Source of the DNA: an uncultured Sphingomonadales bacterium
GTDB lineage: Bacteria; Pseudomonadota; Alphaproteobacteria; Sphingomonadales; Sphingomonadaceae
Assembly (NCBI GenBank): GCA_903821605.1
Contig: CAIJLZ010000006.1
Location: 62,001-126,000 of the forward strand
Direction: 5' to 3'
Length of the DNA stretch: 64,000 nt
The notes below the pieces were generated by a model. The model was not told the origin of the DNA. It did not search any database and worked only from the letters and a program-made list of their open reading frames with translations. This document shows positions 7,918 to 17,720 of this stretch, piece after piece. Every line of letters starts with the position of its first letter. Position 1 is the first letter of the stretch. The translations under genes were made by a program, and so were the position numbers.

Positions 7918-10062
7918 TTACCCCGCGCGGCCCATGAGTTTCGGGAAAAAGCCTTCATGCGCCTCGCGCAGATCCGTGAGGGATGCGCCGAGCACGTCGG
8001 TGCCGCCGGTGGTGCCGATGCGCAAGGCGTTCGGGATGACCGTGCCTTCCGGTGCCGTCACCACATAACGGGCCTGGTCCTCACCAAAGGCGCGGGCCGT
8101 GGTCAGCGGATCGATTTGCGCGCCGATATTGCCGGCCAGCGCCATCTCCGCGATGGCCACCAGCAGGCCGCCATCTGAAATGTCGTGCACGGCGGTCACG
8201 GTGCCATCGAGAATCAGCCCGCGCACCAGCTCGCCATTGGCGCGCTCTGCGGTGAGATCGACCTGCGGCGGGGCGCCTTCTTCCCGCCCACGGCATTCGC
8301 GCAGCCAGATGGTCTGGCCGAGATGGTCGCCATGGCCGCCAACCAGCCAAATGCCCTCGGCCTCGGCCTTGAATGCGACGGTCGCCGATTTGGACCAGTC
8401 TGCCAGCAGGCCGATGCCGCCAATCGCCGGGGTCGGCAGGATCGCGCTGCCGCCGCCCGTGGCCTTGCTTTCATTATAGAGCGAGACATTGCCCGACACG
8501 ATCGGGAAGTCGAGCGCGCGGCAGGCGTCGCTCATGCCTTCGAGACAGCCGACGATCTGGCCCATGATTTCCGGGCGCTGCGGATTGGCGAAATTGAGGC
8601 AGTTGGTGACCGCGAGCGGCACCGAGCCGACCGCCGTCAGGTTGCGCCAGCATTCTGCCACCGCCTGCTTGCCGCCTTCAACCGGATCGGCGAAGCAATA
8701 ACGCGGGGTGCAATCGGTGCTGATCGACAGCCCCTTTTGCGTGCCATGGACGCGGACAACCGCCGCATCGCCACCCGGGCGCTGCACGGTATCGGCACCG
8801 ACCATGTGGTCATATTGTTCCCAGATCCAGCGCCGCGAGGCGATGTCCGGCGAACCCATGACGCGGATCAGATCGGCGGCCAGATCGGCGCTTTCCGCGA
8901 CCGCGCCCAAGGGGGCGGGCTTCGGCGTCGGCACATGCGGCCGGTCATAGAGCGGGGCTTCATCCGCAAGCGGGGCAAGCGGGATGTCGCAGACGGTCTC
9001 GCCATTGAATTTGAGCACCATGTGCCCGGTTTCGGTGACGCGGCCGATGATCGCGAAGTCGAGTTCCCATTTGTGGAAAATGGCTTCGGCCATGGCTTCA
9101 CGGCCGGGCTTGAGCACCATCAACATGCGCTCCTGCGATTCGGAGAGCATCATTTCATACGGCGTCATGCCGGTTTCACGGCACGGCACCATGTTCATGT
9201 CGAGTTCGATGCCGACGCCGCCCTTGGAGGCCATTTCAACCGAAGAAGAGGTCAGACCGGCCGCGCCCATGTCCTGAATCGCGACAATCGCGTCAGATGC
9301 CATCAGTTCGAGACAGGCCTCGATCAGCAGCTTTTCGGTGAACGGATCGCCGACCTGCACGGTCGGGCGCTTCTCGTCCGACTTTTCGTCGAAATCGGCG
9401 GACGCCATGGTCGCGCCATGGATGCCATCGCGGCCGGTCTTGGAGCCGACATAGACAATCGGGTTGCCGGTGCCGGTCGCGGCTGAATAGAAAATCTTGT
9501 CGGTATTGGCGATGCCGACCGTCATGGCGTTGACGAGAATATTGCCATCATAGGCCGAGTGGAAATTCACTTCGCCGCCGACGGTCGGCACGCCGACGCA
9601 ATTGCCATAGCCGCCGATGCCATGCACCACGCCCGCGATCAGGTGGCGCATCCGGGGATGATCCGGCCGGCCGAAACGCAGCGCGTTCATATTGGCGATC
9701 GGGCGCGCGCCCATGGTGAACACGTCGCGTAAAATGCCGCCGACACCGGTCGCCGCACCCTGATAGGGCTCGATATAGCTGGGGTGGTTGTGGCTCTCCA
9801 TCTTGAAGATGGCGGCTTGGCCATCGCCGATATCGACCACGCCCGCATTTTCGCCGGGGCCGCAAATGACCTGCGGGCCGGTGGTTGGCAGCTTCTTGAG
9901 ATGGAGCCGCGAGGATTTATAGGAGCAATGCTCCGACCACATTACGGAAAAAATGCCGAGTTCGGTCAGATTCGGCTCACGGCCGAGCGCGTGCAGGACG
10001 CGCGCATATTCTTCCGGGGACAGGCCGTGTTCGGCGACGATTTCTGGCGTGATCTGGGTCAT
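7918..10062 (-). CDS. purL: Phosphoribosylformylglycinamidine synthase subunit PurL
   Basis: A 714-residue small-type PurL, the synthetase subunit that with PurQ and PurS converts FGAR to FGAM in purine synthesis. Family landmarks include the N-terminal [34 protein letters not shown], the Mg/ATP-binding ESHNHPS segment, and two repeated AIRS-like halves ([18 protein letters not shown] in the first, [15 protein letters not shown] in the second). The length fits the form that needs separate PurQ/PurS, which are not in this window. Start ATG 10062 gives the conserved N-terminus. Confidence 0.97.
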   Translation of the reverse strand: MTQITPEIVAEHGLSPEEYARVLHALGREPNLTELGIFSVMWSEHCSYKSSRLHLKKLPTTGPQVICGPGENAGVVDIGDGQAAIFKMESHNHPSYIEPYQGAATGVGGILRDVFTMGARPIANMNALRFGRPDHPRMRHLIAGVVHGIGGYGNCVGVPTVGGEVNFHSAYDGNILVNAMTVGIANTDKIFYSAATGTGNPIVYVGSKTGRDGIHGATMASADFDEKSDEKRPTVQVGDPFTEKLLIEACLELMASDAIVAIQDMGAAGLTSSSVEMASKGGVGIELDMNMVPCRETGMTPYEMMLSESQERMLMVLKPGREAMAEAIFHKWELDFAIIGRVTETGHMVLKFNGETVCDIPLAPLADEAPLYDRPHVPTPKPAPLGAVAESADLAADLIRVMGSPDIASRRWIWEQYDHMVGADTVQRPGGDAAVVRVHGTQKGLSISTDCTPRYCFADPVEGGKQAVAECWRNLTAVGSVPLAVTNCLNFANPQRPEIMGQIVGCLEGMSDACRALDFPIVSGNVSLYNESKATGGGSAILPTPAIGGIGLLADWSKSATVAFKAEAEGIWLVGGHGDHLGQTIWLRECRGREEGAPPQVDLTAERANGELVRGLILDGTVTAVHDISDGGLLVAIAEMALAGNIGAQIDPLTTARAFGEDQARYVVTAPEGTVIPNALRIGTTGGTDVLGASLTDLREAHEGFFPKLMGRAG

Positions 10063-10184
10063 GAGCGCCCCTTTAGCCGCACCTGCGCGAATCGCCTAGA
10101 GGGGATTTGGCCGCAGTTGAGGGTAATCTGGACTTGCCCTCTACCAATCTCAAGTCACGCTAAAGCACGAATTGCAGCCATCAC

Positions 10185-10212
10185 TTGCCGTTTGTGACAC
10201 TACTGCTATAGG
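10185..10212 (+). promoter_or_regulatory. Likely promoter of tRNA-Leu
   Basis: TTGCCG (10185-10190), a 16-base spacer and TATAGG (10207-10212) sit 25 bases upstream of the mature tRNA-Leu 5' end. Confidence 0.45.
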
Positions 10213-10237
10213 GCTCACCGACCGGCGGTCCTTTGAT

Positions 10238-10322
10238 GCGGGCGTGGCGGAACTGGTAGACGCGCTGGATTTAGGTTCCAGTATCGCAAGATGTGGGGGT
10301 TCGAGTCCCTTCGCCCGCACCA
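10238..10322 (+). tRNA. tRNA-Leu (anticodon TAG)
   Basis: Acceptor GCGGGCG/CGCCCGC, anticodon loop TTTAGGT on a GCTGGA/TCCAGT stem, a long variable arm typical of Leu tRNAs, T-loop GTTCGAGTC, and discriminator A with an encoded CCA at 10320-10322. Reads CUA (and by wobble CUG). Confidence 0.96.
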
Positions 10323-10381
10323 GTTTCCGCCCGTGGCAGCGAGGCCCGCACCACGAGATTCCTAGAACATAGAGGCTGACA

Positions 10382-11983
10382 ATGTCGAATATTGTTGAAA
10401 CGCTGAATGAGGGCCTGAAGCGCGCCTACACCCTGTTGATCACCGCTGCTGAAATTGATGCGCGCGTTGATGCCGAAGTGAAGGCAGTTGCCCCGCAGAT
10501 TCGCATGCCCGGCTTCCGCCCCGGCAAGGTGCCTGCCAACCTCGTCCGCAAGATGCACGGCGAATCGATTGCCGCCGATGCCCTGCAAAAGTCGGTGCAG
10601 GAAGGCGTGCAGCAGGTTCTTGAAGAGAATAAGCTGCGTCCGGCGATCCAGCCGTCGGTGGAACTGTCGGAAGGCTATGCCCCCGGCAAGGACGCCGAAG
10701 TGAAGATCGCGCTCGAAATTCTGCCCGACGTGCCGACCCCGGCGATTGAGGGCCTGTCGCTTGAACGCCTGACGGTTGAAGTCCCCGCCGAGCAGATCGA
10801 AGAGCAGCTCAACCGCTTCGCCGGCCAGATGAAGAAGTTTGACGACGCCCCGGCCAAGCACAAGGCGAAGACCGGCGACCAGGTCATCATCGATTTCGTC
10901 GGCAAGGTTGACGGCGTCGCATTTGATGGCGGCACTGGCGAAGCCATGGCAGTCGAAATCGGTTCGGGCAGCCTGATCCCCGGCTTTGAAGACCAGTTGG
11001 TCGGCGTCAAGGCGGGCGACGAAAAGGTCCTGAACGTGACCTTCCCGGAAGATTATGGCTCGGCCGAACTGGCGGGCAAGGCCGCGACCTTCGAGATCAA
11101 GGCGACGGCGGTCAAGGTGCCGGTCGAAACCGCAATCGATGATGATTTCGCCAAGAATCTCGGCCTTGAAAGCCTTGAGAAGCTGCGCGACATCTTCAAG
11201 GGTCAGTTGGAGCAGGAACTCAACGGCCTGACCCGCACCCATATGAAGCGCAAGCTGCTCGACCAGCTCGCCGACCGTCACGATTTCGACGTGCCGCCGA
11301 CGATGGTCGAAATGGAATTCAACCAGATCTGGCAGCAGCTTGAACATGAAGCCGGCCATGAAGCTGATCCGGAAGCCGCCAAGGCGGAACTGGAAAACGA
11401 TCGTGACGATTATCGCAAGATCGCCGTCCGTCGCGTGCGCCTCGGCCTGTTGCTGTCGGAAATCGGTCAGCAGAATGGCGTCGAAGTGAGCCAGCAGGAA
11501 ATGGGCCGTCTCGTGATGCAGGCGGCGCAGCAGTACAGCCAGCAGGATCAGCAGCGCTTTATCCAATATATTCAGCAGGACGCGATGGCCGCTGCCCAGC
11601 TGCGTGCCCCGCTGTATGAAGACAAGGTCGTCGACTTCCTGTTCGAAAAGGCCGCAATCACCGACCGCGCCGTGACCCGTGCGGAACTGGAAGCTGCGAT
11701 CGAAGCGGATGCTGACGTCAAGCCGCACGTCCACGGCCCGGACTGTGGTCATGACCATGATGAAAAGCCAAAGGCGAAGAAGCCGGCCGCGAAAAAGGCC
11801 AAGGCGGCCGACGCTGAACCGGCTGCCGAAGCCGTAGCTGAAGAAGCCAAGCCGGCTGCCAAAAAGCCCGCCGCCAAGAAGAAGGTGGCCGAGGCTGCAC
11901 CGGAAGCCGCACCTGCGGCTGAAGCCAAGCCTGCCAAGAAGCCGGCCGCGAAAAAGGCCCCGGCCAAGAAGGCCGACGCTTAA
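10382..11983 (+). CDS. tig: Trigger factor (ribosome-associated chaperone / PPIase) with long Lys-Ala-Pro tail
   Basis: A 533-residue protein. The N-terminal ribosome-binding domain contains the signature region MPGFRPGKVP (about residues 40-49). The FKBP-type PPIase domain follows (TGDQVIIDFVGKVDGVAFDGG... about 160-245), then the helical chaperone domain. From about residue 440 the protein goes beyond the usual length (E. coli is 432). A His/Cys cluster HVHGPDCGHDHDEK is followed by about 75 residues of repeated KKPAAKK/PAEA blocks, like histone H1 tails. By family knowledge it folds nascent chains at the ribosome exit; the tail's role is unknown. A hairpin follows the stop. Confidence 0.95.
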   Translation: MSNIVETLNEGLKRAYTLLITAAEIDARVDAEVKAVAPQIRMPGFRPGKVPANLVRKMHGESIAADALQKSVQEGVQQVLEENKLRPAIQPSVELSEGYAPGKDAEVKIALEILPDVPTPAIEGLSLERLTVEVPAEQIEEQLNRFAGQMKKFDDAPAKHKAKTGDQVIIDFVGKVDGVAFDGGTGEAMAVEIGSGSLIPGFEDQLVGVKAGDEKVLNVTFPEDYGSAELAGKAATFEIKATAVKVPVETAIDDDFAKNLGLESLEKLRDIFKGQLEQELNGLTRTHMKRKLLDQLADRHDFDVPPTMVEMEFNQIWQQLEHEAGHEADPEAAKAELENDRDDYRKIAVRRVRLGLLLSEIGQQNGVEVSQQEMGRLVMQAAQQYSQQDQQRFIQYIQQDAMAAAQLRAPLYEDKVVDFLFEKAAITDRAVTRAELEAAIEADADVKPHVHGPDCGHDHDEKPKAKKPAAKKAKAADAEPAAEAVAEEAKPAAKKPAAKKKVAEAAPEAAPAAEAKPAKKPAAKKAPAKKADA

Positions 11984-11990
11984 TTGTTAC

Positions 11991-12029
11991 GCCGCCGCTG
12001 GCAGGGACTTTTCTCTCTGCCGGCGGCGG
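11991..12029 (+). terminator. Hairpin downstream of tig
   Basis: A 13-14 bp near-perfect stem, GCCGCCGCTGGCAG pairing with CTGCCGGCGGCGG (one wobble), with a 12-base pyrimidine-rich loop, starts 7 bases after the tig stop. There is no clear following T-run, so terminator function is likely but not certain. Confidence 0.5.
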
Positions 12030-12229
12030 TGTCACATTTTATCGGGGCATCATTCCCCTGTCGCCGGACGCTTGATCCGGTGCTTATATTTCCTCTTCAC
12101 CTTTGACTTCCTGGCACCCGTGCGCGGTTGACGCGCGCGATTGGTTCACTGTGGCGATTTCCTGCTTGCTCTTGGCGCTGGCCTCGCGCATCGACAGCGG
12201 GCGCAATCAGTGGCGAGAGAAGGGGACCG

Positions 12230-13219
12230 ATGGCGACGAGCAATTCTTCCATGACCGATGATATCGCGCCACTGCTCGCCGTCCGGCTGGCCGGATCCAG
12301 CGTCGCGGTCATCCTGCCCTGTTATAACGAGGAAGCCGCGATTGGCCGTACCGTTGCGGATTTCCGCGCGGCGCTGCCTGATGCGGCGATCTATGTCTAT
12401 GACAATAATAGCCGCGACCGCACGGTCGACGTCGCCAAGGCGGCAGGGGCGATTGTTCGGCACGAGCGCGGTCAAGGCAAGGGCCATGTCGTGCGCCGCA
12501 TGTTCGCTGATATTGATGCCGATATTTATGTCATGGCCGATGGCGACGCGACCTATGACGCCGCCGCCGCGCCGCGCCTGATTGCGCGCTTGCTGGATGA
12601 GCAGCTCGACATGGTGGTCGGCGCGCGCGAGAGCGAGGTGCAGGCGGCCTATCGCCGTGGCCACCGGCTTGGCAATGCGCTGCTGACCGGGATTTTGACG
12701 CAATTATTTGGCCGGTCGTTCAGCGACATTTTGTCCGGCTATCGCGTATTTTCGCGCCGCTTCGTCAAATCCTTTCCGGTGTTGTCCGAAGGCTTTGAGA
12801 TCGAGACCGAAATCAGCGTGCATTCGCTTGAGCTGCGAATGCCGGTGGGCGAGGAAGTGACCGCCTATGGTGCGCGGCCCGAGGGGTCGGAATCGAAGCT
12901 GTCGACCTATCGGGACGGCTGGCGGATCCTCAAAACGATTCTCAACCTGTTCCGGCTGGAAAAACCGATCCTGTTTTTCGGGCTGATCGCTGTGGCGCTG
13001 GTCGCGCTCGCGGTCGGGCTCGCGGTGCCGCTTGTCTTGACCTATCTCGATACCGGCCTGGTGCCGCGCCTGCCGACGGCCCTGTTGTCGACCGGCCTGG
13101 TGATTCTGGGCACGTTAAGCTTCATGACCGGGCTGATTCTCGACACGGTGGTGCGCGGGCGGCGCGAGGTGCGGCGGCTTGCCTATCTCGCTTATCCGGC
13201 GCCGGGCCGTCTTGGCTGA
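12230..13219 (+). CDS. Family 2 glycosyltransferase with C-terminal membrane segments
   Basis: A 329-residue protein with a GT-A fold start: VAVILPCYNEE (about 25-35), DNNSRDRT (58-65) and an acidic DGD motif (104-106) for metal and nucleotide-sugar binding. FSDILSGYRVFSRRF and EGFEIETEISVHSLE match polyprenyl-phosphate sugar transferases such as dolichol-phosphate mannosyltransferase-like proteins. Two hydrophobic helices lie near 250-280 and 290-315, suggesting a membrane-anchored enzyme. The acceptor is unknown. ATG 12230 has GAGAGAAGGGG in front; the open frame reaches 12128 but without family similarity. It sits between tig and clpP, an unusual place. Confidence 0.87.
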   Translation: MATSNSSMTDDIAPLLAVRLAGSSVAVILPCYNEEAAIGRTVADFRAALPDAAIYVYDNNSRDRTVDVAKAAGAIVRHERGQGKGHVVRRMFADIDADIYVMADGDATYDAAAAPRLIARLLDEQLDMVVGARESEVQAAYRRGHRLGNALLTGILTQLFGRSFSDILSGYRVFSRRFVKSFPVLSEGFEIETEISVHSLELRMPVGEEVTAYGARPEGSESKLSTYRDGWRILKTILNLFRLEKPILFFGLIAVALVALAVGLAVPLVLTYLDTGLVPRLPTALLSTGLVILGTLSFMTGLILDTVVRGRREVRRLAYLAYPAPGRLG

Positions 13220-13333
13220 CCCGTCGGGCGATCCATCCCCTTGCGTTTCAAAGGGGCCGTGCCCATAACATGAGGCGAACCGCCGTTTGCCGTTCCCGTC
13301 CGGGAATTTTGGCCAGCAAGGAAAACAGAACCC

Positions 13334-13960
13334 ATGAATCCTATTGATGCTCTTGTCCCGATCGTGATCGAACAGTCCAGTCGGGGCGAACGCAGCTTCG
13401 ACATTTATTCCCGCTTGTTGCGGGAACGTATCATCTTCGTCACCGGCGGGGTCGAAGATCAGATGGCGTCTGTGATTGTCGCCCAGTTGCTGTTCCTCGA
13501 ATCGGAAAATCCGAAAAAGGACATCTGGATGTACATTAATTCGCCGGGTGGCGTGGTGACGGCAGGCATGGCGATCCACGATACCATGCAATATATTCGT
13601 CCGAAGGTCGGCACGGTCTGCATCGGTCAGGCGGCGTCGATGGGTAGCTTCCTGCTCGGCGCAGGTGAGCCGGGGATGCGCGTGGCGCTCACCAATGCGC
13701 GGATCATGATCCACCAGCCTTCCGGCGGTGCGCAGGGTCAGGCAACGGATATCGCGATTCAGGCGCAGGAAATTCTCCGCATCCGCGCCAGCATGAATTC
13801 GCTCTATGCCAAATATACCGGCAAGGACATCGAGACGATCGAGAAGGCGATGGAGCGCGACAACTTCATGACCGCCGATGAAGCCAAGACCTTCGGGCTG
13901 ATCGACCATGTGTTCGATCGTCGCCCATCGGGTTCGGAAGAAGGCAAGGCCGAGGCCTAA
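13334..13960 (+). CDS. clpP: ATP-dependent Clp protease proteolytic subunit ClpP
   Basis: A 208-residue serine peptidase with an intact catalytic triad: Ser102 (GQAASMGS), His127 (MIHQPSGG) and Asp176 (ERDNFM). Length and spacing match typical ClpP. It forms tetradecamers that degrade substrates delivered by ClpX or ClpA. The usual clpX neighbour is not present: the next gene, ubiA, is convergent and the two stops overlap by 4 bases. A perfect terminator hairpin for clpP lies inside ubiA (14020-14050). Confidence 0.97.
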   Translation: MNPIDALVPIVIEQSSRGERSFDIYSRLLRERIIFVTGGVEDQMASVIVAQLLFLESENPKKDIWMYINSPGGVVTAGMAIHDTMQYIRPKVGTVCIGQAASMGSFLLGAGEPGMRVALTNARIMIHQPSGGAQGQATDIAIQAQEILRIRASMNSLYAKYTGKDIETIEKAMERDNFMTADEAKTFGLIDHVFDRRPSGSEEGKAEA

Positions 13961-14874
13961 GCCCCGCCCAAAACCCCGCACGCCAAGGCCATCAACAGCC
14001 CGGTGAAGCGATTAGACCGAAAACGGGCGAGGGCATTCTCGCCCGTTTTTGCGTCCAGCGTCGCCACCTGCCAGATCAGGTGCAGCACGGCGGGGAAGAG
14101 CGGTAGCAAGGCAATGGCCTGCGGCCTGAACTGCCAGAAGGCCATGGCCCAGCAGCCGACGGCGAGCGCGTAAAAGGCCGAAATGCCCAGTTGGGTATAT
14201 GGGCCGAGCCGCAGCGCCGAGGAGCGAATGCCCACCAGCGCGTCGTCCTCGCGGTCCTGCAAGGCGTAGATCGTATCATAGCCGATCACCCAGAAAATCG
14301 CCCCGGCGTAAAGCCACCCCATCGCCGCATCAAATGTGCCGGTTACGGCGACCCAGCCGGTTGGCAAGGCCCAAGCGAACACTAGCCCGAGCCACGCCTG
14401 TGGCCACCAGGTGATGCGCTTCATAAAGGGATAGGCGGCGACCAGCGCGAGGCTGGCGAGTGCGACCAATTGCGCCTCCCAGCGCAGTTGCAGCAGCACG
14501 ACCAGCCCGATCAGGGAGAGGGCAACCAGCCAAATCCACGCCGCCCGGACGCTGACCTGTCCCGAGGCCAGCGGGCGGGCGCGGGTGCGCTCCACCAACT
14601 TGTCGAGATCGCGGTCGATCAGGTCATTATAGACGCAGCCCGCCCCCCGCATCGCCCAAGATCCAAGCGCGAACCATAAGATCAGCGGCCAATGGCCAAA
14701 TCCGCCTGCCAGCAGGATCGCCCATGCGCCCGGCCAGAATAACAACCATGTCCCGATTGGCCGTTCAACGCGGGCCAATTGCGCGAAGGGCACCCATTTG
14801 GCGGGCAACAGGCCAAGCAAGCCATGATACTCGGTATCGGGCACAATCGAGGGTTCATCTGCGGCAAAGGTCAT
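13957..14874 (-). CDS. ubiA: 4-hydroxybenzoate polyprenyltransferase UbiA
   Basis: A 305-residue integral membrane prenyltransferase. The first Asp-rich motif is NDLIDRDLD and the second is [12 protein letters not shown]; both bind Mg-prenyl diphosphate. About eight to nine hydrophobic helices are visible. The family attaches the polyprenyl tail to 4-hydroxybenzoate in ubiquinone synthesis at the inner membrane. ATG 14874 has AGAGGG eight bases upstream; the open frame upstream overlaps the divergent rsmE start and is not family-like. The 3' end carries the clpP terminator within its codons. Confidence 0.94.
   Translation of the reverse strand: MTFAADEPSIVPDTEYHGLLGLLPAKWVPFAQLARVERPIGTWLLFWPGAWAILLAGGFGHWPLILWFALGSWAMRGAGCVYNDLIDRDLDKLVERTRARPLASGQVSVRAAWIWLVALSLIGLVVLLQLRWEAQLVALASLALVAAYPFMKRITWWPQAWLGLVFAWALPTGWVAVTGTFDAAMGWLYAGAIFWVIGYDTIYALQDREDDALVGIRSSALRLGPYTQLGISAFYALAVGCWAMAFWQFRPQAIALLPLFPAVLHLIWQVATLDAKTGENALARFRSNRFTGLLMALACGVLGGA
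14020..14050 (+). terminator. Intrinsic terminator of clpP embedded in ubiA codons
   Basis: AAAACGGGCGAG / CTCGCCCGTTTT, a perfect 12-bp stem with a 6-base loop and a following T, lies 60 bases after the clpP stop. It reads as a textbook terminator on the plus strand, and its A-tract makes it terminator-like on the minus strand too. The same bases encode part of the UbiA C-terminus. Confidence 0.75.
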
Positions 14875-14889
14875 GATAGGGCCCTCTTT

Positions 14890-15636
14890 ATGCCCGCTAC
14901 GCCCGCCTGGCCACCCCAATCCACCCCGCGCCTGTTTGTTGGCGAAACCCTGTCGGCTGGGGCAAGCATTCGCCTTGATGGGCCACAGGCGCATTATCTC
15001 GTCACCGTGATGCGGACCAAGGTCGGCGATCCAGTCAAGCTATGCGACAATGTGACCGGCGAATGGCTTGCTATTGCCGAGGCCGCGGGCAAGCGCGATC
15101 TGGTGTTGCGGATCGATCACCTCTTGCGGCCGCGCGAACAGGCACCGGATCTTTGGCTGTGCTTTGCCCCGATCAAAAAGGGGCGGATCGAGTTTCTGCT
15201 GGAAAAGGCGTGCGAACTGGGTGCCGCCCGGCTGGTCCCAGTGCTGACCCGGCGCTGTGTCGCCGATAAGCTCAACCATGATCGCGCCATGGCGCATCTG
15301 GTTGAGGCGGCGGAACAATGCAGCCGCACCGCTTTACCCGAGCTGGGCGAGTTGGTGAAGCTGCCGCACTTGTTGCGCGCTTGGCCCACAGATCGCACGC
15401 TGTTCTTTGCTGATGAGAATGGCGGCGAACCGCTTGCCGCCGCTGCCGCCGCCCGCAAGGGCCAGCCCGCGGCCTTGCTGATCGGGCCGGAAGGCGGTTT
15501 TACCGATGAGGAAAGGGCGGAAATCCGTGCCCTACCGCAGGCAGTGGGGGTTGGACTTGGCCCCCGTATCCTGCGCGCCGAGACAGCCGCCACCGCGGCG
15601 CTGGCGGTGTGGATGGCCGCCGCCGGGGATTGGTAA
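14890..15636 (+). CDS. rsmE: 16S rRNA (uracil1498-N3)-methyltransferase RsmE
   Basis: A 248-residue SPOUT methyltransferase. The N-terminal PUA-like part has RLFVGETLSAGASI and HYLVTVMRTKVGD. The C-terminal trefoil-knot SAM site shows LLIGPEGGFTDEE and LGPRILRAETAATAAL, the RsmE signatures. It methylates U1498 of 16S rRNA. ATG 14890 lies 15 bases from the divergent ubiA start, so the two genes share a very short promoter region. Confidence 0.95.
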   Translation: MPATPAWPPQSTPRLFVGETLSAGASIRLDGPQAHYLVTVMRTKVGDPVKLCDNVTGEWLAIAEAAGKRDLVLRIDHLLRPREQAPDLWLCFAPIKKGRIEFLLEKACELGAARLVPVLTRRCVADKLNHDRAMAHLVEAAEQCSRTALPELGELVKLPHLLRAWPTDRTLFFADENGGEPLAAAAAARKGQPAALLIGPEGGFTDEERAEIRALPQAVGVGLGPRILRAETAATAALAVWMAAAGDW

Positions 15637-15690
15637 ATCCGTAACTTAGGGCTTGGCGCAAAGCGGCTTGCCCGGCTAAAGCGCTTCGTC

Positions 15691-17064
15691 ATGAGCACAC
15701 GCACAGAAACCGCCGGAGAGGATCCCTTTATCGAAAGCCGGGACGACCTGCTTTCGGTGTTTGCGAAGGGGGAAAAGCCCGCGCATCGGTGGCGCATCGG
15801 CACCGAGCATGAAAAATTTGTCTATCGCACGGCGGACCATCGCGCCCCGAGCTATGACGAGCCGGGCGGCATTCGCGACCTGTTGATGGCGCTGACGCGT
15901 TATGGTTGGGAACCGGTGATGGAGGGCGATCATGTGATCGCGCTGGCCGGTGCCGACGGCAATGTCAGCCTTGAACCGGCGGGCCAGCTTGAACTGTCGG
16001 GCGCGCCGCTCGAAAATCTGCACCAGACTTGCGCCGAAACCGGCCGCCATCTGCGTCAGGTGAAGGAAGTGGGCGCGGAACTTGGCCTTGGTTTTCTTGG
16101 CCTTGGCATGTGGCCGGACAAGACCCGCGCCGAACTGCCGATCATGCCCAAGGGGCGCTACGACATCATGCTGCGCCACATGCCGCGCGTCGGGTCGATG
16201 GGGCTCGATATGATGCTGCGGACCTGCACCATCCAGACCAATCTCGATTATGCGTCGGAAGCGGACATGGTGCAGAAGTTCCGCGTCAGCCTTGCGCTTC
16301 AGCCATTCGCGACCGCGCTATTTGCCAATTCGCCGTTCACCGAGGGCAAGCCGAACGGTATGCTGTCGTATCGCAGCCATATCTGGACCGACACCGATCC
16401 GCATCGCACCGGCATGCTGCCGTTCGTGTTTGAAGATGGGTTCGGCTATGAACGCTATGCCGATTACATGCTCGATGTGCCGATGTACTTCGTTTATCGC
16501 GAAGGCAAATATATCGATGCGGCAGGCCAGTCGTTCCGCGATTTTCTTACCGGCGACCTGCCCGCCTATCGGGGGCACAAGCCGCGCATCGGTGACTGGA
16601 ATGATCACCTGTCCACCGCCTTCCCGGAAGTGCGGTTGAAGAGCTTCCTCGAAATGCGCGGCGCCGATGGTGGCCGCTGGAACCGCATTTGCGCGCTGCC
16701 TGCCTTGTGGGTGGGCCTGCTTTATGATCAAGCCGCGCTTGATGCGGCATGGGATTTGGTCAAGCATTGGACGATTGCCGATCATGACCGCATCCGCGCC
16801 GAAGTGCCCCGGCTTGGCCTCCACACCCGCGCGCCGGATGGCCGCACCTTCCAGCAACTGGGCCGAGAGATTCTCGACATTGCCCATGCCGGGCTGACCG
16901 CACGCGGGCAGGTCAATGCGATGGGTGACAATGAGACGTCGTTCCTCAACCCGCTTTATGAGATTGTCGACAGCGGCAAGACCAAGGCCGATCTGCTGCT
17001 CGAACGCTTTCATGGCGAATGGGGCGGCGATGTCAGCCGAGTGTATGAGGAAATGAGCTTCTAA
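15691..17064 (+). CDS. gshA: Glutamate-cysteine ligase (plant/alphaproteobacterial type)
   Basis: A 457-residue enzyme of the class found in alphaproteobacteria and plants: WRIGTEHEKFVYR near the N-terminus, NVSLEPAGQLELSG, the MPKGRYDIMLRHMP segment, and MGDNETSFLNPLYEIV near the C-terminus. It makes gamma-glutamylcysteine, the first step of glutathione synthesis. Length fits the class. The ribosome-binding site before ATG 15691 is weak. The gene ends at a repeat-bearing convergent junction with ybgC. Confidence 0.95.
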   Translation: MSTRTETAGEDPFIESRDDLLSVFAKGEKPAHRWRIGTEHEKFVYRTADHRAPSYDEPGGIRDLLMALTRYGWEPVMEGDHVIALAGADGNVSLEPAGQLELSGAPLENLHQTCAETGRHLRQVKEVGAELGLGFLGLGMWPDKTRAELPIMPKGRYDIMLRHMPRVGSMGLDMMLRTCTIQTNLDYASEADMVQKFRVSLALQPFATALFANSPFTEGKPNGMLSYRSHIWTDTDPHRTGMLPFVFEDGFGYERYADYMLDVPMYFVYREGKYIDAAGQSFRDFLTGDLPAYRGHKPRIGDWNDHLSTAFPEVRLKSFLEMRGADGGRWNRICALPALWVGLLYDQAALDAAWDLVKHWTIADHDRIRAEVPRLGLHTRAPDGRTFQQLGREILDIAHAGLTARGQVNAMGDNETSFLNPLYEIVDSGKTKADLLLERFHGEWGGDVSRVYEEMSF

Positions 17065-17129
17065 GCCGGGGGCTGGTGGACGGGGGGTGGTTTCGCTCCC
17101 GCTTCTTTGTCCGCTCCCGCACCCCCTCG

Positions 17130-17210
17130 CGTCACCCTGAACTCGTTTCAGGGTCCATTCGGGACTGGTGCCGCCCGGAGGGTGGATGCTGAACCAAGTT
17201 CAGCATGACG
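17130..17210. repeat. Dispersed palindromic intergenic element, copy 2
   Basis: CGTCACCCTGAACTCG-TTTCAGGG on the left and CTGAACCAAGTTCAGCATGACG on the right, between convergent gshA and ybgC. The left half is the ACCC...GGGT hairpin subtype and the right half the ATGC...GCAT subtype (ATGCTGAACCAAGTTCAGCAT), both intact. Confidence 0.88.
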
Positions 17211-17267
17211 AACCTGGGGGAAGAGGGCGTGCGAGAGGACGGAGCGCAAGCGAAAGCGTCCTTGCCC

Positions 17268-17720
17268 TTATCCGGCCAATATCCGGCGGAAGGCGTCCAT
17301 CCATGCGGCGGGCTGGCGTTTCGGGCGGCCGTCGAGCGTGATGAACGCCGCCGTTACATCGGCGCGGATGAGTAGTTCTTCACCGCGCCAGATTTCCTGA
17401 TGGATGGTGCAACTCGCATTTTTGAGTGCCGTCACGGATGACCGGACCAGCAGTTCATCTTCCAGCCGTGCCGGGCGCAGATAGCGGATATTCACCTCGG
17501 CCACGGCATAGACGCCCTCGCCCGATTCGATGGCGCCGCGCTGGTCGATGTCGATCACGCGCAGCATGTCGGATCGGGCGCGTTCCATGAAGCGCAGATA
17601 ATTGGCGTGATAGACGATCCCCGACAGGTCGGTATCTTCGTAATAGACGCGGATCGGGAAATGGTGGACGGCACCGATATATACCCCCGAGGCGGGGACG
17701 GGCAGGGCCGGGTCACTCAT
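17268..17720 (-). CDS. ybgC: Tol-Pal-associated acyl-CoA thioesterase YbgC
   Basis: A 150-residue hotdog-fold thioesterase. The 4-hydroxybenzoyl-CoA thioesterase signature [26 protein letters not shown] carries the catalytic Asp and is followed by [16 protein letters not shown]. The family hydrolyses short acyl-CoA or acyl-ACP and usually precedes tolQRAB-pal; those genes are not downstream here. The ATG at 17720 overlaps the ruvB stop by 8 bases, so it is translated as the last gene of ruvA-ruvB-ybgC. Confidence 0.93.
   Translation of the reverse strand: MSDPALPVPASGVYIGAVHHFPIRVYYEDTDLSGIVYHANYLRFMERARSDMLRVIDIDQRGAIESGEGVYAVAEVNIRYLRPARLEDELLVRSSVTALKNASCTIHQEIWRGEELLIRADVTAAFITLDGRPKRQPAAWMDAFRRILAG

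Noticed and set aside
10271-11758. 495-residue minus-strand open frame overlapping tig
   Set aside because: Antisense to trigger factor in a GC-rich codon-biased gene; its tail (GEGTRTPTSC) is the reverse translation of tRNA-Leu.
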